Below the pieces are notes generated by a model that saw only the letters and a program-made list of their open reading frames with translations, made no database searches and was not told where the DNA came from. Positions 40,801 through 45,738 of a stretch of 46,311 bases of DNA are shown here, piece after piece. Numbering within the stretch: position 1 is the first letter of the stretch; the number at the start of each line of letters is the position of its first letter. The stretch comes from Gonium pectorale (taxonomy: Eukaryota > Chlorophyta > Chlorophyceae > Chlamydomonadales > Volvocaceae), in NCBI GenBank assembly GCA_001584585.1, contig LSYV01000025.1, positions 634,713 to 681,023 of the forward strand, given 5' to 3'. The position numbers and the translations under genes are program-made.

Positions 40801-43365
40801 ACGGGGGGTGTTGGGTAGTGTCTGCCTGGCTAGCTTGCGTCAAATGTCACCGAGGGTGGGTGCTTGCAAAGTACCGCATGCACACAGTCCCTAAAGTGCT
40901 ACCCCGTATGCGACGTGATATGCATCTTTGTTGCTCTGCATATCCAACCACACGGTCGTGCGTGTGGCGGATGATTTGAAGGGACTTCCGTTGAACCCAT
41001 GGCCAGCATGAATAACCGCAAACACTGCAGACTGCTGGCATTCAACTCCTCCCATGCGCTCGCTGAACAGCCTTCATGTATTGTTGTCCGGGTAACACGA
41101 ACAGGCGGGCTTCAAGCTGGTGTGGCTCGTGAGCAGCACGCTGAAGGTCGGCAAGGCCTTCAGCCCAGCAATGCTCACGGGAGTGGATGACAAGACTCTG
41201 GACGCGGTCAAGCAATATCTTCTCCGCGCGGATAAGGACCAGCTCAAGGAGGCTGGTCTGACGGGCATGGAAGGGGGCAGCCAGGCACGGTCCCTGGTGA
41301 GCGCTCGTGCTCTGCCTTGCTTGTTTTGTTGGCTGAGAATGAGTAACATAGTTGTGTGTGTATGTCCTATGCCTGTCCATGCATGCCCGCGTGCCCAGCC
41401 AGCAGTAGCAGAAGCTCAGCAGCAGCAAGGTAGTGTGTGGCCTCTGACAACGGCTCCTCTTCATCCGCGCAATTCCATAGGTAGGTGCATCTCTCCAGGT
41501 GTTCCACAAGTGGCTCACGACGCAGAAATGGCATGGGCTGCTGCAGAGATACTATCTAGAAGATGGCCAGGTAGGCGAATGGTTGCATACGCTACAGCTG
41601 TTTGTATCTTTGGGTCTATCTCGAATGGAATGTGCTCAATGGCCAGTGCAGGGAAGAACGTACTGCATCTGATTAAGACAATACATGTATGTCTGTACGT
41701 ATTGTAGCTCAAGAGCCAATCAAGCTAGCACGTTCTTAAGCTGCTTGCTTCTGGCTGGTTCGGGATGACTATTCGTTGTGCATACATACTGGCTCGCTCA
41801 CTCTTTTAGCTTTGACCCCATGCTCCACACAACTAGAGAGCATGGAGTGGCTTAACAACTACCTATGCAACTCCACATTGCATTACATACAGGTGCTGTG
41901 GGCCAGCCAGTCGGCGATCAACAGGGTCAAGGAGCTCTCCCTCCGGGCCGCGGACCAGCTGGACGCGTGCCGCAACGGCATCAACATCACCATCGCCGCC
42001 AGCCCCGCAGCTCCAGCAACTACCACAGCGGAAAATGGTCTCATGGGATCCGGTCAGCAGCAGCCGCAGCAGGAGCCGCAGCCGCAGGAGTACGTTCAGA
42101 AACGCGTGCTGCGGCAGATTTTGGAGACCTTCCAGGCCCAGCAGGTGGACTGCTGGCAGGCCATGGCCAAGCTGCTGGAGCAGGCAGGCCTTGACGATGA
42201 GGCTGTGGCCGGGGACGGGCAGCAGCAGCAGCAGCAGCAGCAGGCAGCCAGGACGCTCCCTTGCCCGATGGTTCCACTGCCAATGGCTTCCGGGGTGTCA
42301 CCGCCCGCTGCGGACAGCAGCAGCAGCCCGCCACCGGTGTCCCTCCTGGACGCCGACCTGGACCAGCTGATGAAGACGGTCTGCATCCCGCAGCTGGACG
42401 GCAGCTTCCCCCGCCTGGCGGACTGCGACCATGTGTGGCCCAAGTCAGACGTCCCCGGCGATGATGTTGTGTACTTCCTGCCGATGGCGGCCATCACACT
42501 ACCGCTGGCAGGGTGCCACAGCTTGCCCCTCACGCTGCTGAGCTGCTTCGGGAGCGGCGGGGAGCAGCAGGAGGCTGAGAAGCGCTCCTTCTACCTCACC
42601 ACCCAGGTGCAGGGGCCCGTAGGCATATCGCCCGCTGCCTCTGCAACCTCGTCCAGCAGCAGCACAGCCGCATCCCACGAAGTGCACGTGGGGCTGCAGC
42701 TCCCTGCCGGGTCGCCTGCGGGCCTCCCCAACCGGGCCATCTCGCTGCACCCGGTGGACTACACGGGGGCGGCCCATGATGAGCCCCACCGCCACCCGCT
42801 GGCGCCGATGGCCCTTGCTGCCATGTGCGTGGAGGGTGCGGTGTACAGCGCGAGCCTCTTCAGCAAGTACTGCAACCCAGAGTCGGTGGAGGTGCTGTAC
42901 GACCGCATTCTCAAGACGCTCCGTGCATGCTTCAAGATGGCCGCTGAGGAGGCCACCCAGGCGCTTGGTGAGCAGCAGGTGCCGCTCCGCTCCAGCCTAG
43001 CTGCAGCCAACCTCGTCAACTTCGGGCAGCTCATTGAGGAGGTTGGGAAGAGGAAGAAGCAGAAGATGAAGGCGGAGGCTCCAAAAGGGGAGGATGAAGA
43101 TGTGGAGGGGAAGGAGGACAAGAACGCCCTGGGTAGGGCAGATACGCGTGCAAAGCAACACCGCCGTGGCTCTGCCCCAGAAGCTCTGCCCAGCGAGCTG
43201 AAGTCGCTTGGCAAACCATTTCCCATCCGAAACGGCACTTATTACCAGCGTTCAGCTAACCGAACCTGCTGGCCTATCCGGCCCCTCAAGGTACAGGCGG
43301 CTCCGTTCAGCGGATCAGGGGGCATCTACCGCCGTTCATCATCAGGGCCGTTCAGAGTCGTTTAA
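13796..43365 (+). CDS. giant ankyrin-repeat protein kinase with one-repeat-per-exon array
   Basis: Proposed 43-exon model of about 1,948 residues: exon 1 13796-13825; ankyrin exons from 14080 to 36372 (27, listed separately); kinase exons 36444-36475, 36566-36704, 36915-37061, 37722-37940, 38116-38274, 38476-38661 and 38749-38829; tail exons 39066-39125, 39337-39504, 40639-40794, 41105-41296, 41412-41429 (tentative), 41499-41570 and 41893-43365. All introns are GT..AG and nearly all are phase 0. Domain order: ankyrin repeats (about residues 11-915), kinase (about 916-1236), coiled coil plus a C-terminal module (about 1237-1460), glutamine-rich tail. Ankyrin stacks bind proteins and the kinase would signal, so it is probably a cytosolic receptor-like or scaffold kinase. 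No signal peptide or membrane segment is visible. The start codon and the 18-bp exon are the weakest points. It might in reality be two genes, but phase continuity argues for one. Confidence 0.75.
14080..14178 (+). CDS. ankyrin repeat exon 1
   Basis: 33 codons beginning DGKAALMKAC and ending NARYE. It carries N-N where most repeats have the G-H of the helix turn, and lacks the T of the T-A-L motif (A instead). Its divergence fits an old edge repeat, possibly a capping repeat. Confidence 0.85.
14494..14592 (+). CDS. ankyrin repeat exon 2
   Basis: 33 codons starting YGRTALTVASNCGHVEVV. Acceptor GTGCAG, donor GTCGGT. N-C at the variable inner-helix positions and E in place of the usual K after VEVV. 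Confidence 0.9.
15526..15624 (+). CDS. ankyrin repeat exon 3
   Basis: 33 codons starting YGRTALWEASRWGHVEVV and ending VDPKDK. Bulky R-W at the variable inner-helix positions and W-E just before. The intron upstream contains the phrase CACGCCCTGCTGCTGA, shared with several other array introns. Confidence 0.9.
16401..16499 (+). CDS. ankyrin repeat exon 4
   Basis: 33 codons, NGQTALMGASDGGHVEVV, ending VNAKDE. Close to the consensus of the array. Acceptor TGGTGCAG, donor GTCAGT. Confidence 0.93.
17061..17162 (+). CDS. ankyrin repeat exon 5
   Basis: 34 codons, GGRTALMAACIDGHVEVV, ending HATDTL before GTACGTGC. The extra codon at the 3' edge is shared with exon 6 and exons 7-9, marking a subfamily. 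The following intron carries a 780-bp dispersed repeat. Confidence 0.9.
17163..18264 (+). other. intron hosting a transposon-like repeat
   Basis: 1.1-kb intron between ankyrin exons 5 and 6. The insert fills most of it. About 230 bp before exon 6 resemble the pre-exon sequence of other units (CGCCCTGCTGCTGACATA, then TGGCTCGCTTGCTGCTGACA). Confidence 0.75.
17254..18030 (+). repeat. 780-bp dispersed repeat, intronic copy 1
   Basis: Collinear with 39666-40440 in the same orientation. Landmarks: GGCTGGCACAGCC, GATAGCACATTC, CCTGATATTTCTGCGGAC, TTGTCCACCGAAATGGAACA, GACCGGTCAACTCCCTGTAC, TGTTTGATGCCTGC and GTACCGCCAGGC. Many point differences and small indels separate the copies. No long protein or clear terminal repeats are visible, so it is probably a non-autonomous element or remnant. 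Confidence 0.8.
18265..18369 (+). CDS. ankyrin repeat exon 6
   Basis: 35 codons, GGARTALMVAFDGGHVEVV, ending HATDTV before GTACGTAC. It has one inserted residue in the loop (GGART for GGRT) and E-E in place of E-K. It is the closest partner of exon 5. Confidence 0.88.
18972..19075 (-). repeat. structured repeat, inverted copy of the 45.5-kb leader
   Basis: On the minus strand this aligns with 45485-45590: GCGGCATGAGCG-AGCGAG, then AACGGTAGCC-ACGGCTTG, then a terminal hairpin. The hairpin here is ACCCGGTGA / TCACCGGGT (18972-18996), a perfect 9-bp stem, although the partner has a different stem sequence. Likely a retroelement fragment in this intron. Confidence 0.6.
20656..20745 (+). pseudogene. 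decayed ankyrin exon
   Basis: After GTGGTGCAG the sequence reads as an ankyrin unit (TAFMAASNGGHVERVKVLLE, then KGA), but two extra bases near its start (GATGGAAGAGAACGG for GATGGGCGGACGG) put the body out of frame with the acceptor. Used from that acceptor it would hit a TGA. The 3' end is replaced by intron-type sequence (CCTCCACGCCCTGCTGCT) and lacks a donor. It is a dead exon, or a frame-breaking one if ever included. Confidence 0.75.
20915..21016 (+). CDS. ankyrin repeat exon 7
   Basis: 34 codons, DGRTALIAASDGGHAEVV, ending HAHGDL before GTAAGT. E replaces the glycine that normally follows LLEK, and W-H replaces V-N in the hairpin, so the turn may be altered. Confidence 0.88.
21017..22192 (+). 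other. 1.2-kb intron
   Basis: I see no gene or repeat match in it except the usual pre-exon stretch (GCTTGCGGAGATGCTTAGCT and GTGTTCCG) close to the acceptor. Confidence 0.6.
22193..22294 (+). CDS. ankyrin repeat exon 8
   Basis: 34 codons, DGRAALMAASDGGRAEVV, ending NAADTM before GTACGG. R replaces the conserved H of the G-H turn. Confidence 0.9.
22295..23610 (+). other. 1.3-kb intron, possible ankyrin relic
   Basis: At about 22425-22460 a short stretch reads YTAALHAASGAS, reminiscent of the first half of an ankyrin unit, without splice sites. Around 22960-23000 a sequence resembling a Pol III B box occurs on the minus strand, but no tRNA fold could be drawn. Otherwise nothing recognised. 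Confidence 0.4.
23611..23712 (+). CDS. ankyrin repeat exon 9
   Basis: 34 codons, TRRTALMAASDGGHVEVV, ending IHAEDRK before GTGCGG. T-R replaces the loop D-G, as in exon 10. Confidence 0.9.
24234..24332 (+). CDS. ankyrin repeat exon 10
   Basis: 33 codons, TRKTALMAASAGGHVDVV, ending KATDH before GTATGT. It begins the set of units whose downstream introns are near copies of one another. Confidence 0.92.
24942..25040 (+). CDS. ankyrin repeat exon 11
   Basis: 33 codons, DGRTALMAASDGGHVEVV, ending KAKAKDH before GTATGT. The KAKD tail is shared with the half repeat fused to exon 13. Confidence 0.93.
25908..26006 (+). CDS. ankyrin repeat exon 12
   Basis: 33 codons, DGRTALMAASAGGHVEAV, ending TEFKDL before GTGAGT. 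Acceptor GGTGCAG. Confidence 0.92.
26612..26764 (+). CDS. ankyrin repeat exon 13, fused one-and-a-half repeat
   Basis: The first 33 codons are a normal repeat (DGRTALMVASDGGRVEVV, ending TEAKDP). The usual donor GTACGT follows at 26711, but 10 bases later the second half of another repeat begins (VLLEKGANAKAKDH) and ends before GTTTGT at 26765. The intervening 12 bp are far too short for an intron and read through in frame as VRCQ, so the exon is 51 codons unless the first donor is used. Confidence 0.75.
26765..27689 (+). other. intron with a unique insert
   Basis: About 26890-27560 has no counterpart in sister introns. It contains a perfect inverted repeat GTCGGTAC-CAT-GTACCGAC at 27316-27334 and an open frame of 148 codons without recognisable motif. 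It is probably an insertion of unknown type. Confidence 0.45.
27690..27788 (+). CDS. ankyrin repeat exon 14
   Basis: 33 codons, YGRTALMVASDGGHVEVV, ending TAVETP before GTAAGT. First unit with the TGTGTGTTGCAG acceptor typical of series B. Confidence 0.92.
28144..28242 (+). CDS. ankyrin repeat exon 15
   Basis: 33 codons, YGRTALMVASHGGHVEVV, then LLENGANTDAKGP before GTAAGTTGG. H at the variable inner-helix position. Confidence 0.92.
28812..28910 (+). CDS. ankyrin repeat exon 16
   Basis: 33 codons, DGRTALIDASTGGNVEVV, then KMLLEKGANTEAKGP. D replaces the usual small residue of the first helix and N replaces H of the turn. Confidence 0.9.
29424..29522 (+). CDS. ankyrin repeat exon 17
   Basis: 33 codons, KGRAALMVASDGGHVEVV, ending TEAKDQ before GTAGGT. 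K in the loop is shared only with exon 18. The intron before it lacks the GTGGTC-GGATTC block, so it descends from a different unit. Confidence 0.92.
30107..30205 (+). CDS. ankyrin repeat exon 18
   Basis: 33 codons, KGRTALLAASTGGHVELV, then LLEKGPNTEAKGP. P replaces A of the G-A-N turn, which may disturb the hairpin. Confidence 0.9.
30639..30737 (+). CDS. ankyrin repeat exon 19
   Basis: 33 codons, DGRTALMVACDCGHVEVV, then LLENGANTEAKGP. The two-cysteine signature C-D-C is shared only with exon 20. The 5' flanks of the two are nearly identical for about 250 bp. Confidence 0.93.
31326..31424 (+). CDS. ankyrin repeat exon 20
   Basis: 33 codons, DGRTALMVACDCGHVEVV, then KVLLEKGANTEVENP before GTACGT. 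Its 5' part copies exon 19, while its 3' edge (V-E-N-P and following ACAACCGCGGTGCGTCTGAG) resembles exons 14 and 22, suggesting a recombinant. Confidence 0.92.
31806..31904 (+). CDS. ankyrin repeat exon 21
   Basis: 33 codons, YGRTALMVASDGGHVEVV, ending NAESKDP before GTCCGTTGG. Its upstream intron (CTGCCCTGCCCCGCCTGGC) matches that of exon 15. Confidence 0.92.
32471..32569 (+). CDS. ankyrin repeat exon 22
   Basis: 33 codons, DGRTALLAASSGGHVEVV, then KAALEKGANTEAKDS before GTAAGTAT. A replaces the first L of the LLE helix motif. Confidence 0.92.
32881..32979 (+). CDS. ankyrin repeat exon 23
   Basis: 33 codons, GGRTALMVASDGGHVEVV, ending TETKDP before GTCAGTTGG. The upstream intron is the shortest of the array (311 bp). 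Confidence 0.92.
33469..33567 (+). CDS. ankyrin repeat exon 24
   Basis: 33 codons, DGRAALMAASDSGHVEVV, ending TEAKCM before GTCAGTAG. Its upstream intron is a hybrid: a series B start (CCTGCAGCTCACCATCTTGA) joined to a series A acceptor (GTGTCTGTGGTGCAG). Confidence 0.92.
33740..33785 (+). repeat. TCCG tetranucleotide microsatellite
   Basis: About eleven TCCG units with one TTCG interruption. Confidence 0.9.
34444..34620 (-). CDS. possible transposon exon inside the intron
   Basis: On the minus strand an open segment reads RLVKLNEYLGCVPHSDVIIT, then NRLIIRNELRAEGRNVFGRV and QC, followed directly by GTAAGTGAG, a strong donor. Protein-like composition plus a good donor suggest a real exon of an element inserted antisense to the host gene. 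I do not recognise the family, and neither the acceptor nor further exons are clear. Confidence 0.35.
35458..35556 (+). CDS. ankyrin repeat exon 25
   Basis: 33 codons, NGRTALWSASKGLHVEVV, then NALLENGADVNAADK before GTCAGT. It is more diverged than series B and resembles the left-end repeats (ADVNA tail). Confidence 0.9.
35947..36045 (+). CDS. ankyrin repeat exon 26
   Basis: 33 codons, EFITPLHLGAAAGMYDIV, then DSLLRFGAERTAKDQ before GTATGT. It keeps the classic T-P-L-H motif that the amplified repeats have lost (T-A-L-M), so it probably reflects the ancestral, non-amplified part. Confidence 0.88.
36304..36372 (+). CDS. ankyrin repeat exon 27, short capping repeat
   Basis: 23 codons, VNRTPLDLAAKGGYANVV, then KLLTQ before GTACGC. 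It lacks the final turn, as expected for a C-terminal capping repeat next to the kinase. Confidence 0.85.
36444..38829 (+). CDS. protein kinase domain exons
   Basis: Seven exons: 36444-36475, 36566-36704, 36915-37061, 37722-37940, 38116-38274, 38476-38661 and 38749-38829, about 320 residues. Motifs in order: a glycine loop lacking the classical GxGxxG (LPQGGQNIIRKA), the ATP-binding lysine in VALKFF, a candidate helix-C glutamate in RTLEALKKL, catalytic loop HLDLKPAN (HRD with L for R, Asp/Lys/Asn kept), metal-binding DLD in KLIDLDSS (in place of DFG), CPPE for APE, DIWSLGCIFYQM, and the late arginine in DPSQRP. The catalytic Asp, Lys, Asn and second Asp are present, so activity is possible, with non-RD-type regulation. 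One splice junction (36475/36566) splits a codon and the rest are phase 0. Closest in feel to plant-like or TKL-type kinases, but the group cannot be fixed by eye. Confidence 0.85.
37062..37721 (+). other. intron within the kinase domain
   Basis: 660 bp between GTTCGT and CATCGCAG, splitting the hinge and helix-D region. Nothing else recognised. Confidence 0.75.
39066..41570 (+). CDS. coiled coil plus Roco/ankyrin-type C-terminal module
   Basis: Exons 39066-39125, 39337-39504, 40639-40794, 41105-41296, a tentative 18-bp exon 41412-41429, and 41499-41570. The first two give a heptad-like helix (VIDAVQKVDQKVTDQ, then REVLSLREQLHAHARMVREL). Then come PRTFVILPEG, WFKEAANWF, FRLYLVCELSGE, GFQIDMAMDWVKKVLPAMK and AGFKLVWLVS. 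From memory this succession (coiled coil, P-R-hF-h-LP, F-LYhLCE, G-h-I..P-hh, P-h) recurs near the C-termini of large Roco- and ankyrin-type signalling proteins in fungi, protists and some animals. Its function is unknown to me. The 18-bp exon is inferred only from phase and from KLSSSK joining SL to VFHKWL. Confidence 0.65.
39505..40638 (+). other. 1.1-kb intron hosting the second dispersed repeat
   Basis: Intron between GTAAGA and ACTGCAG. About 70 percent of it is the repeat at 39666-40440. Confidence 0.8.
39666..40440 (+). repeat. 780-bp dispersed repeat, intronic copy 2
   Basis: Same orientation and extent as 17254-18030. It has a deletion where copy 1 carries CATCCATGGGCCTTGGCCAA and an insertion of about 20 bp near 40280. 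No target-site duplication could be read with confidence. Confidence 0.8.
41893..43365 (+). CDS. last exon: glutamine-rich linker and unknown C-terminal domain
   Basis: Acceptor ATACAG at 41892, 490 codons, TAA at 43363. Order: helix VLWASQSAINRVKELSLRAA, a glutamine/proline linker (about 42050-42095), helix RVLRQILETFQAQQVDCWQA, an eight-residue glutamine run (42220-42243), a serine/proline stretch, then a folded-looking domain from CIPQLDGSFPRLADCDHVWP through DDVVYFLPMAAITLPLAGCH, RSFYLTTQVQGP, VGLQLPAGSPAGLP, HPLAPMALAAMCVEGAVYSA and ILKTLRACFKMAAEEATQAL, then a lysine/glutamate-rich tail (KRKKQKMKAEAPKGEDED). The domain is unknown to me, but a decayed inverted relative at 2158-2640 shows it has been copied. 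The basic/acidic tail may be a nuclear or binding segment; this is not provable here. Confidence 0.8.
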   Translation: MLWASQSAINRVKELSLRAADQLDACRNGINITIAASPAAPATTTAENGLMGSGQQQPQQEPQPQEYVQKRVLRQILETFQAQQVDCWQAMAKLLEQAGLDDEAVAGDGQQQQQQQQAARTLPCPMVPLPMASGVSPPAADSSSSPPPVSLLDADLDQLMKTVCIPQLDGSFPRLADCDHVWPKSDVPGDDVVYFLPMAAITLPLAGCHSLPLTLLSCFGSGGEQQEAEKRSFYLTTQVQGPVGISPAASATSSSSSTAASHEVHVGLQLPAGSPAGLPNRAISLHPVDYTGAAHDEPHRHPLAPMALAAMCVEGAVYSASLFSKYCNPESVEVLYDRILKTLRACFKMAAEEATQALGEQQVPLRSSLAAANLVNFGQLIEEVGKRKKQKMKAEAPKGEDEDVEGKEDKNALGRADTRAKQHRRGSAPEALPSELKSLGKPFPIRNGTYYQRSANRTCWPIRPLKVQAAPFSGSGGIYRRSSSGPFRVV

Positions 43366-43640
43366 GACCCCACCCCTTGGTAGGGGTCACGCCGCAGACG
43401 ACGAGGAGGGCGGTGGCCTGCTGGCTAGGAGGGGCTGACGGGGAAGGATGAGCTGAAGGAAAGGGAGGAAGAGATGGAGCGTAGGGACGAAGGGCTACGC
43501 TGCTGAAGAGGAAGGAAGAGCTGCAGAAGGGGATGGAGGTAGAGGCCTAGCAACAAGCGTACGTTTGGCCTGTTTGCGTATTGCGGGAGTCTTGTTTGGT
43601 GGGTGGAAGGCCTGTCTATTACCACCACCGCCCCGTGCAC

Positions 43641-43680
43641 GTGTACGGCCATGTGCGGCCATGTACGGCCATGTACGGCC
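43641..43680 (+). repeat. 10-bp tandem repeat in the 3' UTR
   Basis: Four copies of RTGTRCGGCC (consensus ATGTACGGCC). Confidence 0.85.
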
Positions 43681-44281
43681 CTACCCGTTGGTGTTGTATC
43701 ACTTTGTGAGGGCTGACCAGCTTGCTTTTGTGTGTATGTGTGTGTCAAGGTGGTAATGTGGGATCGGCGCTGCCACCTTTGTTTGTTCATCGCCTTAACG
43801 AGTCTGTGTCTGAAACGGTATGCACGGGAAGCGAGGGAGGGTTTAGACCCAGGCCATTCAAGCAAGCAAGGGCGCCTTTATCTCGCTCTCTCTATGCCGT
43901 TGATGTTGCCAGCCGTGTATGTCTCCGTGTATAGCTGGATGGACAGGCAGGGCAGGGCTGTGGCCCATCAGGCATGCACGGCCTGCTGCGTTGTGTAGTT
44001 CCCGTTGGCCATTGTGCCCATTGCCGGGATGTGTTGGGGCTTCGTATCATGTCGGCTGCTGCCTGCTGCATCGTGCAAGTGCGTGCCCTGAGAACGATAG
44101 GCTTGACGCTCAGTTAGAGGTACACACTGCCGCGTAATGTTATGCGCCTGCCGCTGCTTACGTACGTGATTGCCTTTATTCTATGTGTCTGTGCCCGTAG
44201 CAACCTGTTCTTTGCCGGTACCCATGTCAGTCAATTAGCCCGAGCAGTTTACCTACCTTGCACGGGCAGCACTCGCTCGCT

Positions 44282-44297
44282 TGTAACCTATCTGTAA
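44282..44297 (+). terminator. poly(A) signal candidate (two TGTAA motifs)
   Basis: Two TGTAA pentamers 11 bp apart, with none seen earlier after the stop codon. Confidence 0.45.
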
Positions 44298-44310
44298 TGC
44301 ATGCATACCA

Positions 44311-45099
44311 TGCGTGCAACATGCTGCTTTGTATGTGCTATCCCGTTATCAGCTACTTGCATCTTAGCATTCACTGCATATATAACGCAACATGAACAAT
44401 CACGCACACTGCCAATCAATTGCAGAGGCAGAAGCCCGAGTGTGATGGAACCCTACGCCGCGCGTGCGCCTTATGCAATGACAGATGCCCTGCAGCTCAG
44501 GGGCGCAACAATGAATACTCTCCGTTGGGCACACATGTTAGGCCTGGCAACTTTGCAAGTAACGAGAGTACGTACGGTCGATAGGCGGCAGCCGCAAGCC
44601 GGTAGCCAAACCAATCTTTTGCTGTGTGACTTATAGATGAGATACGGGCTGCCTACTGCTGCTGCCTGTTGGCGGCTGGATGGGGGCATGGTCCGTCCCA
44701 CGCATGCGCGCGCGCGGAAGTTCGTTATCGCTTGACTACTGGATAGATCTTTCTGGCCTGGCTGGCAATCCACTGGCTGGCCACGCCGCCGTCGCTGCCA
44801 TCCATCCTTGTGTAGGTCGCTCGCTCGCAGGCCCGCCCCTACCTGGCGGTGGGCTGATGAGAGGCTGAGAGGATGATGCCGCCGGTCACCGGAATGCGGT
44901 CACCGGAATGCGGTTTTCGACTTCTTATCCATCGTTTGCCTTCTTGCTTGCAACCAAGTGGCTCTTAGCCGCCAAGAAAGGTCCTGGGAGCGAGGCGACC
45001 TTCCCTCCGTGTGGCGAAGCGACCTGCTGCTGGCCAGGTCCGCCGCCACCGCCGCCGCCACCGCTGCGTGCGCCGACGGATGATCCCGAGCCGCGGTTC
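44311..45099. other. intergenic spacer
   Basis: About 0.8 kb with no supported gene. A 14-bp unit GCGGTCACCGGAAT is repeated in tandem at about 44882-44913, and a short CCG/CCA triplet run lies at 45040-45063. Confidence 0.5.
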
Positions 45100-45690
45100 C
45101 TGTAGTATTACACGTTCCCAAACGTCACCCCGAACCTAAGTCCGTAATAGGTGGTAGTGAGAACTACCGGTTGATAGAGTTGTGAGCTTAAGTAGCTTCA
45201 TTGATGGTACGGTTCACACAGAGTTCACCTCTGGTACCAAGAGTTCATAGCAACCGCTGGGAACACGATCCCAACGTGTCGGCAGTCCGACGGAGTCTAA
45301 CAACCGGTTAGCAACGCGTCATTACGCTTAGCTACCAGTGGCACAATGCCACGACTATGCGTACATATGCGACATAGCCCCGTGCCGAGCCGCTCACTCG
45401 CGTCTCGTCATCACATGCACGCTGCATCGCATGCATGATACAACAGTTCCTACACACAGCGAGCAGCCCCAAGTTGATGTTAATTGTAGCTTAATGGCGG
45501 CATGAGCGAAGCGAGTATAGCCGTTAAGATAGGTTCTGAACGGTAGCCTTCGGCTTGTAGGTTACCGGTGACCGTTGTCACCGGTTATCGTACAGTGTTA
45601 TATATCCCTTCGCTCCTGTAGTTCAGCATTCTGCCTTCACTACTAGGAGCTCTGTTGCTCGCTAATTTCAAGCCTTACCGTCTACAGACC
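45100..45690 (+). mobile_element. retroelement leader or LTR-like sequence
   Basis: Less GC-rich than the neighbours and free of long ORFs. It ends just before the ORF at 45739. It contains hairpin-forming stretches, including ACCGGTGAC-CGTT-GTCACCGGT at 45564-45585 and AGCC-TTC-GGCT just before it. Part of it (45485-45590) recurs inverted at 18972-19075, which supports a mobile origin. LTR ends and primer-binding site could not be defined. Confidence 0.45.
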
Positions 45691-45738
45691 AAGACTCTCC
45701 AATAGGCACTACCGGACCAATTCAAGTTCAAGATCGCC

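Larger units (their letters stand above)
43366..44310 (+). other. probable 3' UTR of the ankyrin-kinase gene
   Basis: No further coding resemblance. The first TGTAA motifs, the usual poly(A) signal in volvocine algae, occur at 44282-44286 and 44293-44297, suggesting cleavage shortly after. A 3' UTR near 0.9 kb is common in this group. Confidence 0.55.

Noticed and set aside
41776..41892. Upstream ATG as the start of a separate C-terminal gene
   Set aside because: The segment before 41893 ends in a good acceptor (ATACAG) in phase with the preceding exon, so it is better read as intron.
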